Source: JAXMAR01 sp046350295 (lineage in GTDB: Bacteria > Planctomycetota > Planctomycetia > Gemmatales > Gemmataceae). Taken from it: a DNA stretch of 41,454 nt. Within the stretch, counting starts at the first letter, position 1. Every line of letters begins with the position of its first letter. Position numbers and translations under genes: made by a program. Below the pieces are notes generated by a model, which ran no database searches, was not told the DNA's origin, and worked only from the letters and a program-made list of their open reading frames with translations. Of this stretch, positions 23,005-31,638 are shown piece by piece. The stretch covers positions 1 to 41,454 of the forward strand of contig JAXMAR010000057.1 of NCBI GenBank assembly GCA_046350295.1. The letters run 5' to 3'.

Positions 23005-23745
23005 GTGGCCATGATTGACGATCTCATCGACATCCTTCGCCGAAGCTGTCGATCATCTTGCGTCGCCTCGATTCTTTCCGGCCGACCCGACGATTCCGGT
23101 CCGGCTTCGTGCATGGCGGGGCGGTTCTACTCCAAGCTGGGTGAGTCATGGCCGACGAATGACCACGGCCTCATGATCCCGCTAATTCAGATCGTTCTCG
23201 CCCAGGTTCCGACCGTCCCGAAGTGTTTGCAAGAATTCTCGCTGCTTGCCATGTTTCTCGACCGCAGAAACCTCCCGGACGACGGTGAAGCGGTCAATGG
23301 GGAGGGGTGGTTGCTTCGCGCGTACCAACCAGGCGACGTGCTCGTCCCCTTGGATGCGCCGCCCGAACTTTGGGCAGGCGAATACCCAAAAGACCGACGC
23401 CACTTCGCGTTCAACAAGCAGTTTCCACCTCGCGTCACTCGTCTGTCGTGGCGACAGAGCGACGCGGATTATCCCGGTTGGGAGGACTACGGATCGTTGT
23501 TACCGCACTACAACTGGGAGTTCGACGAGTTGCATCCAAGGTATACGCAGATCGCCAATAATGAGTACGGGACGAAAGTGGGGGGATGGCCAACCTATAT
23601 TCAAGGGGGCTGTTTTCGCTCGGAGGGCGAGTTTGCCTTTCAGGTTGCGAGCCAGGAGAAGCCTCGCGCGCTGTTCGGCGACAATGGGAATATCTACGTC
23701 TTCCGAATGCCGGAGGGATGGCGGCTGTCATGGGATTGCTACTGA
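23005..23745 (+). CDS. DUF1963-like protein
   Basis: A 246-residue cytoplasmic protein, rich in Trp and Tyr. The order of features fits the DUF1963/YwqG family: SKLGESWPTNDHGLMIPLIQIVL near 45-65, a variable acidic centre, VGGWPTYIQGGCF at ~190-202 and the closing LFGDNGNIYVFRMPEGW. Family members are found in bacteria and amoebae without an established role, often near toxin-immunity genes. The start may be GTG 23005 or ATG 23011; the difference is two residues, and the ribosome site is weak in both. It is transcribed divergently from the creatininase gene and convergently with DUF1579. Confidence 0.7.
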   Translation: MAMIDDLIDILRRSCRSSCVASILSGRPDDSGPASCMAGRFYSKLGESWPTNDHGLMIPLIQIVLAQVPTVPKCLQEFSLLAMFLDRRNLPDDGEAVNGEGWLLRAYQPGDVLVPLDAPPELWAGEYPKDRRHFAFNKQFPPRVTRLSWRQSDADYPGWEDYGSLLPHYNWEFDELHPRYTQIANNEYGTKVGGWPTYIQGGCFRSEGEFAFQVASQEKPRALFGDNGNIYVFRMPEGWRLSWDCY

Positions 23746-23810
23746 GCCGGCCGAACCGCGGCCCAAAACACGGATCGCCGACCTCTCGATCGGCGATCCC
23801 GCAAGCCCGC

Positions 23811-24371
23811 CTATTTCCCCTTCCGCTTGTACGTGATCTCCATCTCCACGTCCTTCCCGTCCGGCCCCGGATGCCGCATCGTGAAAACCTTCGTGTCCGC
23901 GTCCTTTTGAACGGTGGTCATCGTGGCTTTCACGCTCTTGCCATCCGGCGTCTGCATGGCGCCGCTCATCGCCAGCGTCTTGGACGACGGGTCGTAGTCA
24001 CCCTCGCTGATCATCGGGCTGGTCGACATCGAATCGATCCAGACCGTGACGTACTTCTTCTTGGCCTGGTTGTAGCTCGTGGCGCTGCGGCCTTCGAACT
24101 TGATGTCACCGATGGCGCCCTGGAAATGCTCCAGCAGCCACAGGCCGTTCAGGTCCATCTTGCAGTGCAGCGTCCCCTTCGATTCGCCCAGCGGGCAGCG
24201 GATGTTCGCGTCCCAGACGCCTTCGCATTGCTTCAGGATCTCGTGCTCCGGCCCCGGCTTGGCCGCGGGGGGCTGCGCCGTCAGGCCGCCCGCCGTCGCG
24301 AACAGCGTCAACGCCAGCGCCGCCGCGAGCGCCCCGCGGACAACTACCTTGTGGAACATGGCGGTTTGCAT
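23811..24371 (-). CDS. Exported DUF1579 family protein
   Basis: A 186-residue protein with a signal peptide (VVVRGALAAALALTLFATAGGLTAQ, cleavage likely near TAQ). The mature part is the DUF1579 domain, a beta-rich fold: EHEILKQCEGVWDANI at the start, TLHCKMDLNGLWLLEHFQG, YNQAKKKYVTVWIDSMS, and the end VFTMRHPGPDGKDVEMEITY. The family is common in planctomycetes, and its role is unknown. AGGAG lies 7 nt before the ATG at 24371; a second ATG four codons later has poorer spacing. Confidence 0.88.
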   Translation of the reverse strand: MQTAMFHKVVVRGALAAALALTLFATAGGLTAQPPAAKPGPEHEILKQCEGVWDANIRCPLGESKGTLHCKMDLNGLWLLEHFQGAIGDIKFEGRSATSYNQAKKKYVTVWIDSMSTSPMISEGDYDPSSKTLAMSGAMQTPDGKSVKATMTTVQKDADTKVFTMRHPGPDGKDVEMEITYKRKGK

Positions 24372-24803
24372 CGTCGTCTCTCCTTGAAATGACGGAAAAG
24401 GTAACGAGCCCCCGGAGCCGAGCAGCTCCAGACGGCGCGTTGGAACACGGGACGAAAGTCCTGCACGCGGACACGGGCGAGCTTTGGGACAGGCGGTTTT
24501 ATGACGGGCGGCTTTGTCTCGCCTCTCGACTTGATGGAGAGGCTCCGGACCGACGGGCGCCGACATTCTACGCGGCGGCGACGCCGGGAGGTACATCCGC
24601 GGAGAGAATTCACGCGATCGTCACGAGTCGGCGCAGACAGAAACATCGGCGCGGCAAGCCGGCCGATTTGCGCGGCACGGGCACGGTCCAGGAGTGACGC
24701 CTTCCGCAAGATGGAGAAGGCCGGCGCGCCACCGGCGAGCTGTTCGCTCGTGCCGCGGCGTCGGAGAACCTGTCAGGCGGGCCGCCGGCGCCCAGGTGTC
24801 CGC
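24372..24803. other. Intergenic stretch without a supported gene
   Basis: A 432-bp gap between the DUF1579 gene and the YCII-related gene. YCII-related genes often neighbour an ECF sigma factor, so I looked for a remnant of one in all frames and found none. The open frames here have no ribosome site and unusual composition. I see no structured repeat. Confidence 0.5.
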
Positions 24804-25175
24804 TCACCGCGGCGGAAACTCCTCCGGCCCGAAGATCTGCCGCACCTCGGTCTCCCCCTCCCAGCCCGGCCAGTGGATCTTGTGCAGTTCCATGAAGTGC
24901 AGCGCCGACTCGACCGCCTCCTTCTTCGACGCGAACTCGAAAACCGCGTAGCCGCCGACGACTTCCTTCGTCTCCGCGAACGGCCCGTCGATCGCCTTGA
25001 CCGCGCCGCTACTGAGCTTGACACGCGTGCTCAGCGCCGTCGGCGCCAGCCCGCCGCTCTCGATCATCGTCCCGGCTTTGAGGGCTTCGTCCGCGAGCTT
25101 GAAGATCGCGTCCATGAGCGCCTTGGGCGGCGGCCCGTAGTTCTCGGCCGACTTGACCAGCATCATGAAACGCAT
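24804..25175 (-). CDS. YCII-related (DGPF) domain protein
   Basis: A 123-residue cytoplasmic protein with the ferredoxin-like dimeric fold of the YCII family. It starts with the standard MRFMMLVKSAENYGP, then FKLADEALKAGTMIESGGLAP, the hallmark IDGPFAETKEVVGGYAVFE (DGPF motif), and a C-terminal helix plus WPGWEGETEVRQIFGPEE. Such proteins frequently accompany ECF sigma factors and are thought to modify small substrates or act as accessory regulators; no sigma factor is present here. The ATG at 25175 gives the family start; the frame remains open for 16 codons upstream without support. Confidence 0.9.
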   Translation of the reverse strand: MRFMMLVKSAENYGPPPKALMDAIFKLADEALKAGTMIESGGLAPTALSTRVKLSSGAVKAIDGPFAETKEVVGGYAVFEFASKKEAVESALHFMELHKIHWPGWEGETEVRQIFGPEEFPPR

Positions 25176-25293
25176 CGGTTGTCTCCTGGTTTTCGTCTCC
25201 ACTCGGGCGGGATTTTGGCCCACCTCTTACCGACACGTCGAACGAGGCGCGCCGAAATCGACACCCCGGCTTTCTTTTTCACCTGCTTCTTTT

Positions 25294-26118
25294 TCAAACC
25301 AACTCCGCCGCGTCGAATACCGGACCATCGACGCACACGCGCCGGTAGTCCCAGCCATCCGCCGTCTTCACCTTCGTCACGCAGCTGAAACAGATGCCGA
25401 CGCCGCACGCCATCGGCGTCTCCAGCGACAGATGACACGGGACGCCGAGCCGCGCCGCGACCTTGACGAGCGCGTGCAGCATCGGCTCCGGCCCGCAACC
25501 AAAGAGATGCCCCGGCGCCGGCTCCGCCCGCTCCACCAATTCGGTGACGAAGCCCGCGTGGCCGATCGAGCCGTCGTTGCTCGCCAGCTGGACCACTGCC
25601 CCGGCCGCGCGGAAATCGTCGACGCCGGCGGCGAGATCGGCCGTCCGCACGCCGTAGAAGAGCGCGACCTCTTTCACGCGCCGCCTCGCCGGCTGTCCGC
25701 CGTAACCGCGTGTTCCAAGAAGCTCCCGGATGTGGGCCAGGAATGGCGTCTGCCCGATGCCGCCCGCGACGAGCCCGACGCGCTCGCTCGTCTTCGGCTC
25801 CGGGAAGCCGTTGCCGAGCGGGCCCCAAACATCGAGCGTGTCCCCAATCCGGAGGCGCGGCAGCTGCCCGGTCATCTTGCCGACGACGAGGTAGACGATG
25901 TCGAGCGCACACGGCCGGCCGCGCTCATCGAGGACGGTGTCATAGAGAGCGAAGGGACGACCCAGAAGCGGATCGCTGCGTCCGGGGATACGGACCATGA
26001 CGAACTGCCCGGGCCGGATGGCGGCGGCGATGGCCGGGGCTTCGACGCGAACCAGGTAGGTATCGCGGGCGAGCTTGCGCTGTTCGAGGACGGGGGCGCT
26101 GGTTTGCGTGAAGCCCAC
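25294..26118 (-). CDS. pyrK: Dihydroorotate dehydrogenase electron transfer subunit
   Basis: A 274-residue flavin and iron-sulfur protein that passes electrons from dihydroorotate dehydrogenase B (PyrD) to NAD+ in pyrimidine synthesis. The FAD-binding start has RPGQFVMVRIP and LGRPFALYD; the NAD domain has GLVAGGIGQTPFLAHIREL and HLFGCGPEPMLHAL. The C-terminal 2Fe-2S ligands are C238, C243, C246 and C262 (CX4CX2CX15C), nearly the known PyrK spacing. The start is a GTG at 26118 with GGAGGGAG ~8 nt upstream. pyrD is not adjacent, so its partner must be encoded elsewhere, or the protein serves another flavin dehydrogenase. It follows a small unknown gene after 15 bp. Confidence 0.88.
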   Translation of the reverse strand: MGFTQTSAPVLEQRKLARDTYLVRVEAPAIAAAIRPGQFVMVRIPGRSDPLLGRPFALYDTVLDERGRPCALDIVYLVVGKMTGQLPRLRIGDTLDVWGPLGNGFPEPKTSERVGLVAGGIGQTPFLAHIRELLGTRGYGGQPARRRVKEVALFYGVRTADLAAGVDDFRAAGAVVQLASNDGSIGHAGFVTELVERAEPAPGHLFGCGPEPMLHALVKVAARLGVPCHLSLETPMACGVGICFSCVTKVKTADGWDYRRVCVDGPVFDAAELV

Positions 26119-26133
26119 GAGCTGGTCTCCCTC

Positions 26134-26382
26134 CTACCGGCCGTTTCTCTCCGCGGGCAGGGGAATCTTCCAGAACTTGTAAAAGGCCTGCGGCATCCTT
26201 TCATCGGGAAGCATGTCCTCGAACGAAGGCATCTCTTTCCATTCTCCCCGTTGGATCAGCTTGTCGACGACACGCTTATATTCTGCCGCTACCTGCTCGC
26301 GTTCTCCCTCGTCGCGCGTGCCGCGGAACCGCATCGCAAGCAGACCAAGTCGCGTTTCCAGCGGTATCGCTGTGTCATTCAT
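26134..26382 (-). CDS. Small hypothetical protein upstream of pyrK
   Basis: An 82-residue acidic-basic, probably helical protein (RFRGTRDEGEREQVAAEYKRVVDKLIQRGEWKE) ending in a Pro-rich tail. No signal, membrane segment or recognised motif. It ends 15 bp before the pyrK start on the same strand and is probably co-transcribed. It resembles other short planctomycete hypothetical proteins in style, but I cannot name a family. Confidence 0.6.
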   Translation of the reverse strand: MNDTAIPLETRLGLLAMRFRGTRDEGEREQVAAEYKRVVDKLIQRGEWKEMPSFEDMLPDERMPQAFYKFWKIPLPAERNGR

Positions 26383-26422
26383 CGGTGAGTAATCCCTCGC
26401 CCTGGCTCTCGATCATGGGATC

Positions 26423-26637
26423 TCAGATCTCAACGGGGATGTGTTCCAGGAGCGCTCCGGTCACCGGGAGTTCCTTGCCCTGCTCCCGATACGCGGCAAT
26501 CATCTCCCGAAGTGCGTCCTGAAGAAGCTCACGGCACTCGTCCAAGGTCTTCCCCTCGGTGATGACCTCCGGCCATTCGACCAGCTGTCCCAGCCCGCGG
26601 CGAGTTTTGTGTACTTGGCGGTGTAGGTTTTCAGCAT
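26423..26637 (-). pseudogene. HicB-family antitoxin, frameshifted
   Basis: HicB is the antitoxin of the HicAB toxin-antitoxin pair. From an ATG at 26637 the frame reads MLKTYTAKYTKLAAG, the typical HicB start. About 16 codons in (near 26590) the conserved continuation GQLVEWPEVITEGKTLDECRE appears in a different frame, continuing as DALREMIAAYREQGKELP and ending at 26423. Relative to usual HicB (tyrosine and methionine between the Gly and GQLVEW) a few bases are missing, shifting the frame. As sequenced no intact antitoxin can be made. No HicA toxin gene is visible in the neighbouring sequence, so this may be a decayed orphan or a sequencing error. Confidence 0.75.
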
Positions 26638-26819
26638 CTGTTCTCTCCTGCTTACGTCGGCGTGGCCAGGGCTGGTGAACATTCGGGAAAGTTGCACGCT
26701 CGGTTTCGGAAGCCCCGGTCTTGAAACGTCCGAACGGCGTGGCCTTGCTGGCCGGACTTGGCCAACGGCCGCTTCCACTGCTCCGGTATTCCGCTAACCC
26801 TGGCCACCCCGCCCGCTGC

Positions 26820-27647
26820 CTATTTCGGCTCCGGATACACAAATGTCACGGAAGTTGCTTTCATTGCTGCTTTCCACACGTGAGGGGGATCGAGGTCGAG
26901 AGTAATCCGAAAACGAAGCAATCCTTCCTCGACCTGTTTGTCTGTGAGTTTTGTGGGAACCCTGCTTATTCCCCCGTCGCCGGTTGGATTGCCGCGTATT
27001 CGTTTCACGTATGGCCCCGTGAGAATAAGAATCTTCTCGTCTGTCTTGGTGTAGAAAATCACTTGAATTGGAGACTCGTAGTACGTTGTTCCTCCCCAAT
27101 CTGTGGCATCACTGGCTCGTTCTTTGTCAGTCCACTTCCTTCTTGTGAGAACCATGAAGGAGAGGGCCTGTTCCTCAGGATCAAAACTCGTTGATTGGAT
27201 GATGAAGAGATTCTCGAGCTTTGAAAGGTCCCAGACCTTTTCGTCGTTAAGGGCCTTTTTTTGAAGAATGGAAGGGATTGGGGCCTTGACGCCAAGCAGC
27301 GTGCGCTGTTCTTCGGAAAGGATGGCATGCTTCTTGCGAACAACCAACCGCGCCAGTTTCTCGCGGGTTTGGCTGAGGCCAGAATACCATTCAGGATCTC
27401 CTTTTCCCGTTACAGTTTTGACATAGCGATCAAGAGCCTTGTCCAGGTCGGAGACGCGTTTCTCATATTCCTTGCGCAATTCGGCAAGCTTCTCCTTCTG
27501 ACTGTCGTCGAGTGCGACCTTTGAGGGAACGGAAAACAAATCGGCGTAGCGGTCCTTCGGCGACTCCGGCCCTTTCTCCTCCCCCGGGGAAAAGGAAATG
27601 GCGAGAACCGTCGAAAGATATAGCGAAACCAGCACGTTGCGGCTCAT
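26820..27647 (-). CDS. Exported hypothetical protein
   Basis: A 275-residue protein with a signal peptide (VLVSLYLSTVLAISFSPGEE). The mature N-terminal half is helical and charged with coiled-coil character (SQKEKLAELRKEYEKRVSDLDKAL, then SQTREKLARLVVRKKHAILSEEQRTLLG), which recalls Spy/CpxP-type or heptad-rich periplasmic proteins. The C-terminal half looks beta-rich with a possible carbohydrate- or lipid-binding shape (QVIFYTKTDEKILILTGPYVK, RFRITLDLDPPHVWKAAM). AAGGAA lies ~7 nt before the ATG at 27647. Its GC content is visibly lower than its neighbours, which could indicate transfer. No family is recognised. Confidence 0.7.
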   Translation of the reverse strand: MSRNVLVSLYLSTVLAISFSPGEEKGPESPKDRYADLFSVPSKVALDDSQKEKLAELRKEYEKRVSDLDKALDRYVKTVTGKGDPEWYSGLSQTREKLARLVVRKKHAILSEEQRTLLGVKAPIPSILQKKALNDEKVWDLSKLENLFIIQSTSFDPEEQALSFMVLTRRKWTDKERASDATDWGGTTYYESPIQVIFYTKTDEKILILTGPYVKRIRGNPTGDGGISRVPTKLTDKQVEEGLLRFRITLDLDPPHVWKAAMKATSVTFVYPEPK

Positions 27648-27674
27648 CGGCAGTTCCTTGGGTTAGGGCGAGTG

Positions 27675-27971
27675 TTAGGCCCCGGCGCGCACCCTATCCA
27701 AGCCATCCCGCGCGTCGTAGTAGCGCGGGTGGTCCTCGTAGGTCATCACGTACTCGTAGCACTTCGCCGCCCGCGCCCGGTCCCCCAGGTTCTCGTACGC
27801 CCGCCCCATCGTGTACATCGAATCGGCGCCCGCCTTGTCGCTGTTGCGGAACTCCTGCAAGCAGACGACCGCCTGGTCCGGCTTCTCATCGAGGTACAGC
27901 TCGCCGAGCATGCGGTGGGCGTAGTACCACGCTTCGCGCTCTTCGTTGTTGGCGAACTTCTCCGGCTTCAC
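27675..27971 (-). CDS. TPR fragment, likely the C-terminal end of the gene at 28041-30224
   Basis: 98 residues from a GTG at 27971. It contains tetratricopeptide repeats (WYYAHRMLGELYLDEKPDQAVVCLQEF, DSMYTMGRAYENLGDRARAAKCYEYV). On its own it starts in the middle of a repeat, with no convincing ribosome site. Two frames between it and the upstream gene read as coherent TPR sequence: TLAALDPGEVLAG, then AAEAVTALEEIR, then this frame. I therefore think it is the tail of the same gene, separated by two frameshifts rather than a separate protein. Confidence 0.6.
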   Translation of the reverse strand: MKPEKFANNEEREAWYYAHRMLGELYLDEKPDQAVVCLQEFRNSDKAGADSMYTMGRAYENLGDRARAAKCYEYVMTYEDHPRYYDARDGLDRVRAGA

Positions 27972-28040
27972 CGGCGGATCTCCTCCAACGCCGTGACCGC
28001 TTCCGCCGCCCCGAGGCGATGGCTGCGGCCTGCAAGAACT

Positions 28041-30224
28041 TCACCTGGATCGAGAGCGGCCAGGGTGGCGCGCCAGCGACAGGAGGTGCGCCGCCCAGTC
28101 GAGGTTCTCCAGTTCGCCGTTGTAGCGCTCCAGCACCTGCTTGGTCTTGTTGAGGCAGTAGTCGACGTCGAACCAGAGCCGCACGTTCTCCCAGCGCTTC
28201 TTCACCTCTTCCGGGGTGATGCTCACCATGTAGCGGTCCTTGCGCTCGAGCAGATCGCGGTCGGCCGAGAAGCCGGAGTAGGAGAGGGCGTGCTCGGTGC
28301 AGTTGAGGGCGAGCCAGAGGTTGTTCTGGTAGTCGTCGGCCCGGCCATGCGCGTCCGCCTCCGCCGCCTTGCGCTCGAACAGCTCGGCCAGCGTCCGCCA
28401 GGTCTCGGCCCCCGCTTTCTCATACGTGCTGTAGAACTTGTACGCCTCCAGCGCCACGTCGAGCCGGTTTGCCTTCGTCGCGTGATCGCCAAGCAGCTTG
28501 GCGACCGCGAACAGCGATACCTTGTCCTCCGCCGAGAGATTGCTCACGCCAACCTTCTTGGCGATGCGGAGCGCGGCGAGGTAGTTGTCCCAGAGGCCCT
28601 CCTCGTCGTTGTATTTCTCGTGCGCCTTGGCGATCTGGATGTAGAGCAGGGGAGCCTTCGCGGGCCGGCCGCGGGCGGCGATGCGCAGGAAGTCGCAGCC
28701 GCGGCGCCAGTCCTTGGCGTCGGCGACGAGGGCGACGCCGATCTGCTCGGCATAGCCATAGTCGAAGTCGTCCCCCATGTTCTGCTGCGCGGCCTGGTCG
28801 AAATCCTCGACGGTGAGCGGCGGATAGAGGATCCGCTTCAGCTCCCAGGCGGGCTGCTCGTCCGGCTTGACGCGCAGGCGCCGCTCGACGGCCGCGATCG
28901 CCTCCATGCGTCGGCCCGGCAAGGCGAGCTGCGGCTGGCCGACGCGGCGCTTCATCTCGGGGTGCAGCATGAGGCCGAGTTGCCAGGCTTCCAGAAGGAT
29001 GGCGCGGCGCTGCGGGTTGTCCGCCTGCGGCACGAGGACCGCCTCGAGTTGCCGCTGCGCCACGTCGTACTGCTTCTCGTGCAAGAGGGCGACGGTTCGC
29101 CAGTAGGCGCAGCGCGGCTCCAGGCTGGGGCGCTGGCTGCTGACCAAATCGAGCAGCTTGTGCGCCTCTTGCAGCATCTCGGGAGTGGGCTTGTCGGCGA
29201 GGAGCAGGGAGGCGACGCGATCCAGGCACAGATCGTAATTGACCAAGGCGAGGGTCTCCGGATCGTTTCGGATCTTGTCGAAGTCGACCTGGCGATGGAG
29301 GTGCCACAACTGAGCGTAGGCGAGCTGATGGTTCGGGTCGAGTTGGAGGGCGCGGTTGAAGGAGGCGAGCGCCTGGCGATAGCGGCCGACGCGGGCGTAG
29401 CTCATGCCGCGCAGGGCGTGCTTGAAGACCTTGAGCCCGGGAAGAATGCGGCGCGTGTAGAGGAAGTAGATCGCCATGGGCAAGACGACGGCGATCGTGC
29501 CGAAGGTGGGTGCGAACTCGCTGCCGAGGAAGGCGAGGCCCACGCCCATGGCCGAGCAGATGCCGGCCATCTCGACCTCGGATTCCTCGACGAGGCTGGA
29601 GAAGGTGAGCAGGTAAAAGCCGGGGATGCCCAGAAGCAAGATGGCGCCGATCATGACGCGCTTGATGCCGTGTTGATCGAGAAGTTCGCCGTAATTGCGC
29701 AACAGCAACAAGGCGCCGAGGCTGAGAGCGAAGACGAGAAGCAGCCCGCTCCAGTTGCGCCTTTCACGGTCGCGGACGGCATGGAGGTACGAGAAGAAGA
29801 CGCCCAGTGCCAGGCCGCCGAGGACCGGGGCAAGCAGAATCCACTCCTCTTCCAGTCTCTCGCGCTGCCCCGCCGGCGCGAAGTAGCCCGCGAATGTCGC
29901 ATACGCTCCGCCCGCTAGCCCGACGAGGATGCCGGTGTAAACCAGACCGGGATTCTCCAGGAGGAGGAAGAGGATGTAGCTGAAGATCTTGCCGCGTGGC
30001 CGATAACCTTCGCGGTATTTCTGGAAAGCGGCGACCAGGAGACAGAGCGCCAGACCGCCGGCCATGCAGGCGCCGACGATGCCGACGTCCATCCACGTCG
30101 GGCTGAGCAAGGCGATCAGGAGAAGCAGGCCGAGGTAGAGGCCTTTGAGGATGTATTCGGTTTGGTCCCAGGAGAGCATCGAGCGAGCGTCCGGAGGTTG
30201 GGGCAGGTCGCGGTTAAACGGCAT
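28041..30224 (-). CDS. Polytopic membrane TPR protein, apparently truncated by frameshift
   Basis: 727 residues as read. The N-terminal ~260 residues hold about eight transmembrane helices (GLYLGLLLLIALLS, GGLALCLLVAAF, YILFLLLENPGLVYTGILVGL, LLVFALSLGALLLL, AIVVLPMAIYFLY-like region and others). The rest is a large cytoplasmic or periplasmic TPR superhelix (VGRYRQALASFNRALQLDPNHQLAY near 285). The frame ends in an abrupt basic tail (ARHPGRSRSR) after AAHLLSLA, whereas coherent TPR sequence continues in another frame downstream to 27675. The gene is therefore probably ~830-840 residues interrupted by frameshifts, either real decay or sequencing error. Start ATG at 30224. It is divergent from the exported proteins at 30390. 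Function unknown. Confidence 0.8.
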   Translation of the reverse strand: MPFNRDLPQPPDARSMLSWDQTEYILKGLYLGLLLLIALLSPTWMDVGIVGACMAGGLALCLLVAAFQKYREGYRPRGKIFSYILFLLLENPGLVYTGILVGLAGGAYATFAGYFAPAGQRERLEEEWILLAPVLGGLALGVFFSYLHAVRDRERRNWSGLLLVFALSLGALLLLRNYGELLDQHGIKRVMIGAILLLGIPGFYLLTFSSLVEESEVEMAGICSAMGVGLAFLGSEFAPTFGTIAVVLPMAIYFLYTRRILPGLKVFKHALRGMSYARVGRYRQALASFNRALQLDPNHQLAYAQLWHLHRQVDFDKIRNDPETLALVNYDLCLDRVASLLLADKPTPEMLQEAHKLLDLVSSQRPSLEPRCAYWRTVALLHEKQYDVAQRQLEAVLVPQADNPQRRAILLEAWQLGLMLHPEMKRRVGQPQLALPGRRMEAIAAVERRLRVKPDEQPAWELKRILYPPLTVEDFDQAAQQNMGDDFDYGYAEQIGVALVADAKDWRRGCDFLRIAARGRPAKAPLLYIQIAKAHEKYNDEEGLWDNYLAALRIAKKVGVSNLSAEDKVSLFAVAKLLGDHATKANRLDVALEAYKFYSTYEKAGAETWRTLAELFERKAAEADAHGRADDYQNNLWLALNCTEHALSYSGFSADRDLLERKDRYMVSITPEEVKKRWENVRLWFDVDYCLNKTKQVLERYNGELENLDWAAHLLSLARHPGRSRSR

Positions 30225-30389
30225 TATACTCTTTTCGGGTCAGGTCCCCAGCCCCGCGCCTGGCGAAATCCGGTCACAAAAACACAACGGAAACGCAAGG
30301 AACAGTCAGTGGCGCGTCACACGCATGGCGGCGCGGTTGACGAGTCCAGCGAGCGACTGCCGACAAGCGCCACGACGGGAGAGACATGT

Positions 30390-31007
30390 ATGTTCACCAA
30401 TGCTCCGATCGCCTGGCTCCGCGCGGGTCTCTCGGCTGTCGTGGCGGCGCTTCTTGTGCAGACCGCCCCTGCCGATGCCGGCCTCAACGTCGGCAGCAAC
30501 GCCTGGATAAGCGCCGGCAAGGTCCGCCACGAGTTTCTTATTGTCAACAACGGGGTCTGGGCCGAGTACATCAACGGCAAGAAGACGTTCACCTTCGTCG
30601 AGAAGGGGCGTGACCCCGGCGTGGCGCCCGTCGTGGAGCTTTATGATTCCAGCCGTCGCATCACCGTGGCTCTCCATTCCAGCACCGCCTACGTCTCCAA
30701 GCCCGGGAAACGTCCCGTCAGCACGGACTACACTCTCCGCGGCCAGTTCATCCGAACGATCTTCGAATACTCAGGCGGCTCCTTTACCCGCTACGGCGTG
30801 GACGGGCGCTGGCTCGAGTATCAACCCGCGCTGAATGCTCGCTTCGAGTTTCGCGAAGTCTCCTGGTCCGCCAGCGGCCGCACGGTCACGCTCTACGACG
30901 CCACGCGCGGCCTCACCGTGAGGGTCGGGCCCAACTCCTTCGGCGTTTTCGACAGCGCTCACAAGTCGACGCCAACCTTGACCAAGCCTGGCCATTGGGT
31001 GCAGTGA
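30390..31007 (+). CDS. Exported hypothetical protein
   Basis: A 205-residue protein with a signal peptide (APIAWLRAGLSAVVAALLVQ, cleavage probably after PADA). The mature part is rich in Tyr, Ser, Thr and Val and predicted beta-strand throughout (TFTFVEKGRDPGVAPVVELYD, RTVTLYDATRGLTVRVGPNS), suggesting a beta-sandwich or propeller-like fold. GGGAGAGA lies ~6 nt before the ATG at 30390; an open frame begins upstream at 30162 but is not supported. It is followed by two further exported proteins on the same strand. No family recognised. Confidence 0.7.
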   Translation: MFTNAPIAWLRAGLSAVVAALLVQTAPADAGLNVGSNAWISAGKVRHEFLIVNNGVWAEYINGKKTFTFVEKGRDPGVAPVVELYDSSRRITVALHSSTAYVSKPGKRPVSTDYTLRGQFIRTIFEYSGGSFTRYGVDGRWLEYQPALNARFEFREVSWSASGRTVTLYDATRGLTVRVGPNSFGVFDSAHKSTPTLTKPGHWVQ

Positions 31008-31041
31008 CCTGACATGCGCCGGCCAAACAGGGAGATCCGCC

Positions 31042-31539
31042 ATGAAGCACATTCTTGCCGCCGGCCTGATGACCCTCGCTCTCGGTAGCGTCCTTCCCAG
31101 GGCGGGCGCGGATTTCGTTCCCGCCAGTGACCGGCCTGCGGAACTGATCGCCGCCGGCATCCGGCTCAGCGACGGCCTTGTCGTCGCCGAGATCCGCTGT
31201 GGCAACGGCGACATCGGTCAATGGTTTCCCGGCGGCCGCACCGCAACCCTCGAAGCACGCGACGGGGACCTCAGCCCCTGGCGCGTCCTCTGGTCGGGCA
31301 AGCTTCCCGACATCGGCCGCGACGGCTACTACATTGCCCGGCCCTTCGCCACCCCGCTCAAGGTCAGGACGACCTTCCGCCTTTCGATAAGCCCCGGCGA
31401 CCGCACCCCGGCCAACGATGTCCTGACGAAGACGTTCGGCCCCGTTCCTGTCAGGTCCGACCGGATTCAGACCATCCCGGGCGGCTTCAAGAACAAGAGC
31501 GACCTCCACCCCGAGGCCAGGGGCAAGCGATTCCCGTGA
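31042..31539 (+). CDS. Exported small protein, tandem paralogue 1
   Basis: A 165-residue protein with a signal peptide (KHILAAGLMTLALGSVLPRAGAD). The core shares a clear order with the next gene: PAELIAAGIRLSDGLVVAEIRCG, GGRTATLEARDG, VLWSGKLPDIGRDGYYIARPF, TTFRLSISPGDRTPANDVLTKTF. The PGDR-x-PANDV end and the alternating strands suggest an immunoglobulin-like, possibly CARDB-like, fold. One conserved Cys is present in each copy. It follows the gene at 30390 by 34 bp. Function unknown; an envelope role is inferred only from export. Confidence 0.75.
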   Translation: MKHILAAGLMTLALGSVLPRAGADFVPASDRPAELIAAGIRLSDGLVVAEIRCGNGDIGQWFPGGRTATLEARDGDLSPWRVLWSGKLPDIGRDGYYIARPFATPLKVRTTFRLSISPGDRTPANDVLTKTFGPVPVRSDRIQTIPGGFKNKSDLHPEARGKRFP

Positions 31540-31638
31540 TCCGGCTTGGCCACCACGACGCGTCTGACGGCGTGGGCGCCAGGTCCCCGAAAAAATCAGC
31601 GATCCGTCAACGCCGCTCGTCCGCACAGGAGAAACACT

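Noticed and set aside
24389..24697. A 102-residue plus-strand frame in the gap after the DUF1579 gene
   Set aside because: No ribosome site, no family resemblance, and a composition (Arg/Thr-rich) typical of GC-rich non-coding sequence.
27672..29918. A 748-codon open frame on the plus strand opposite the TPR membrane gene
   Set aside because: It is the high-GC antisense shadow of a gene with real transmembrane and TPR sequence; its translation is low-complexity Arg/Leu/Val/Gly and resembles no family. Similar antisense frames at 5561-6961, 15093-16667 and 32398-33912 were rejected for the same reason.
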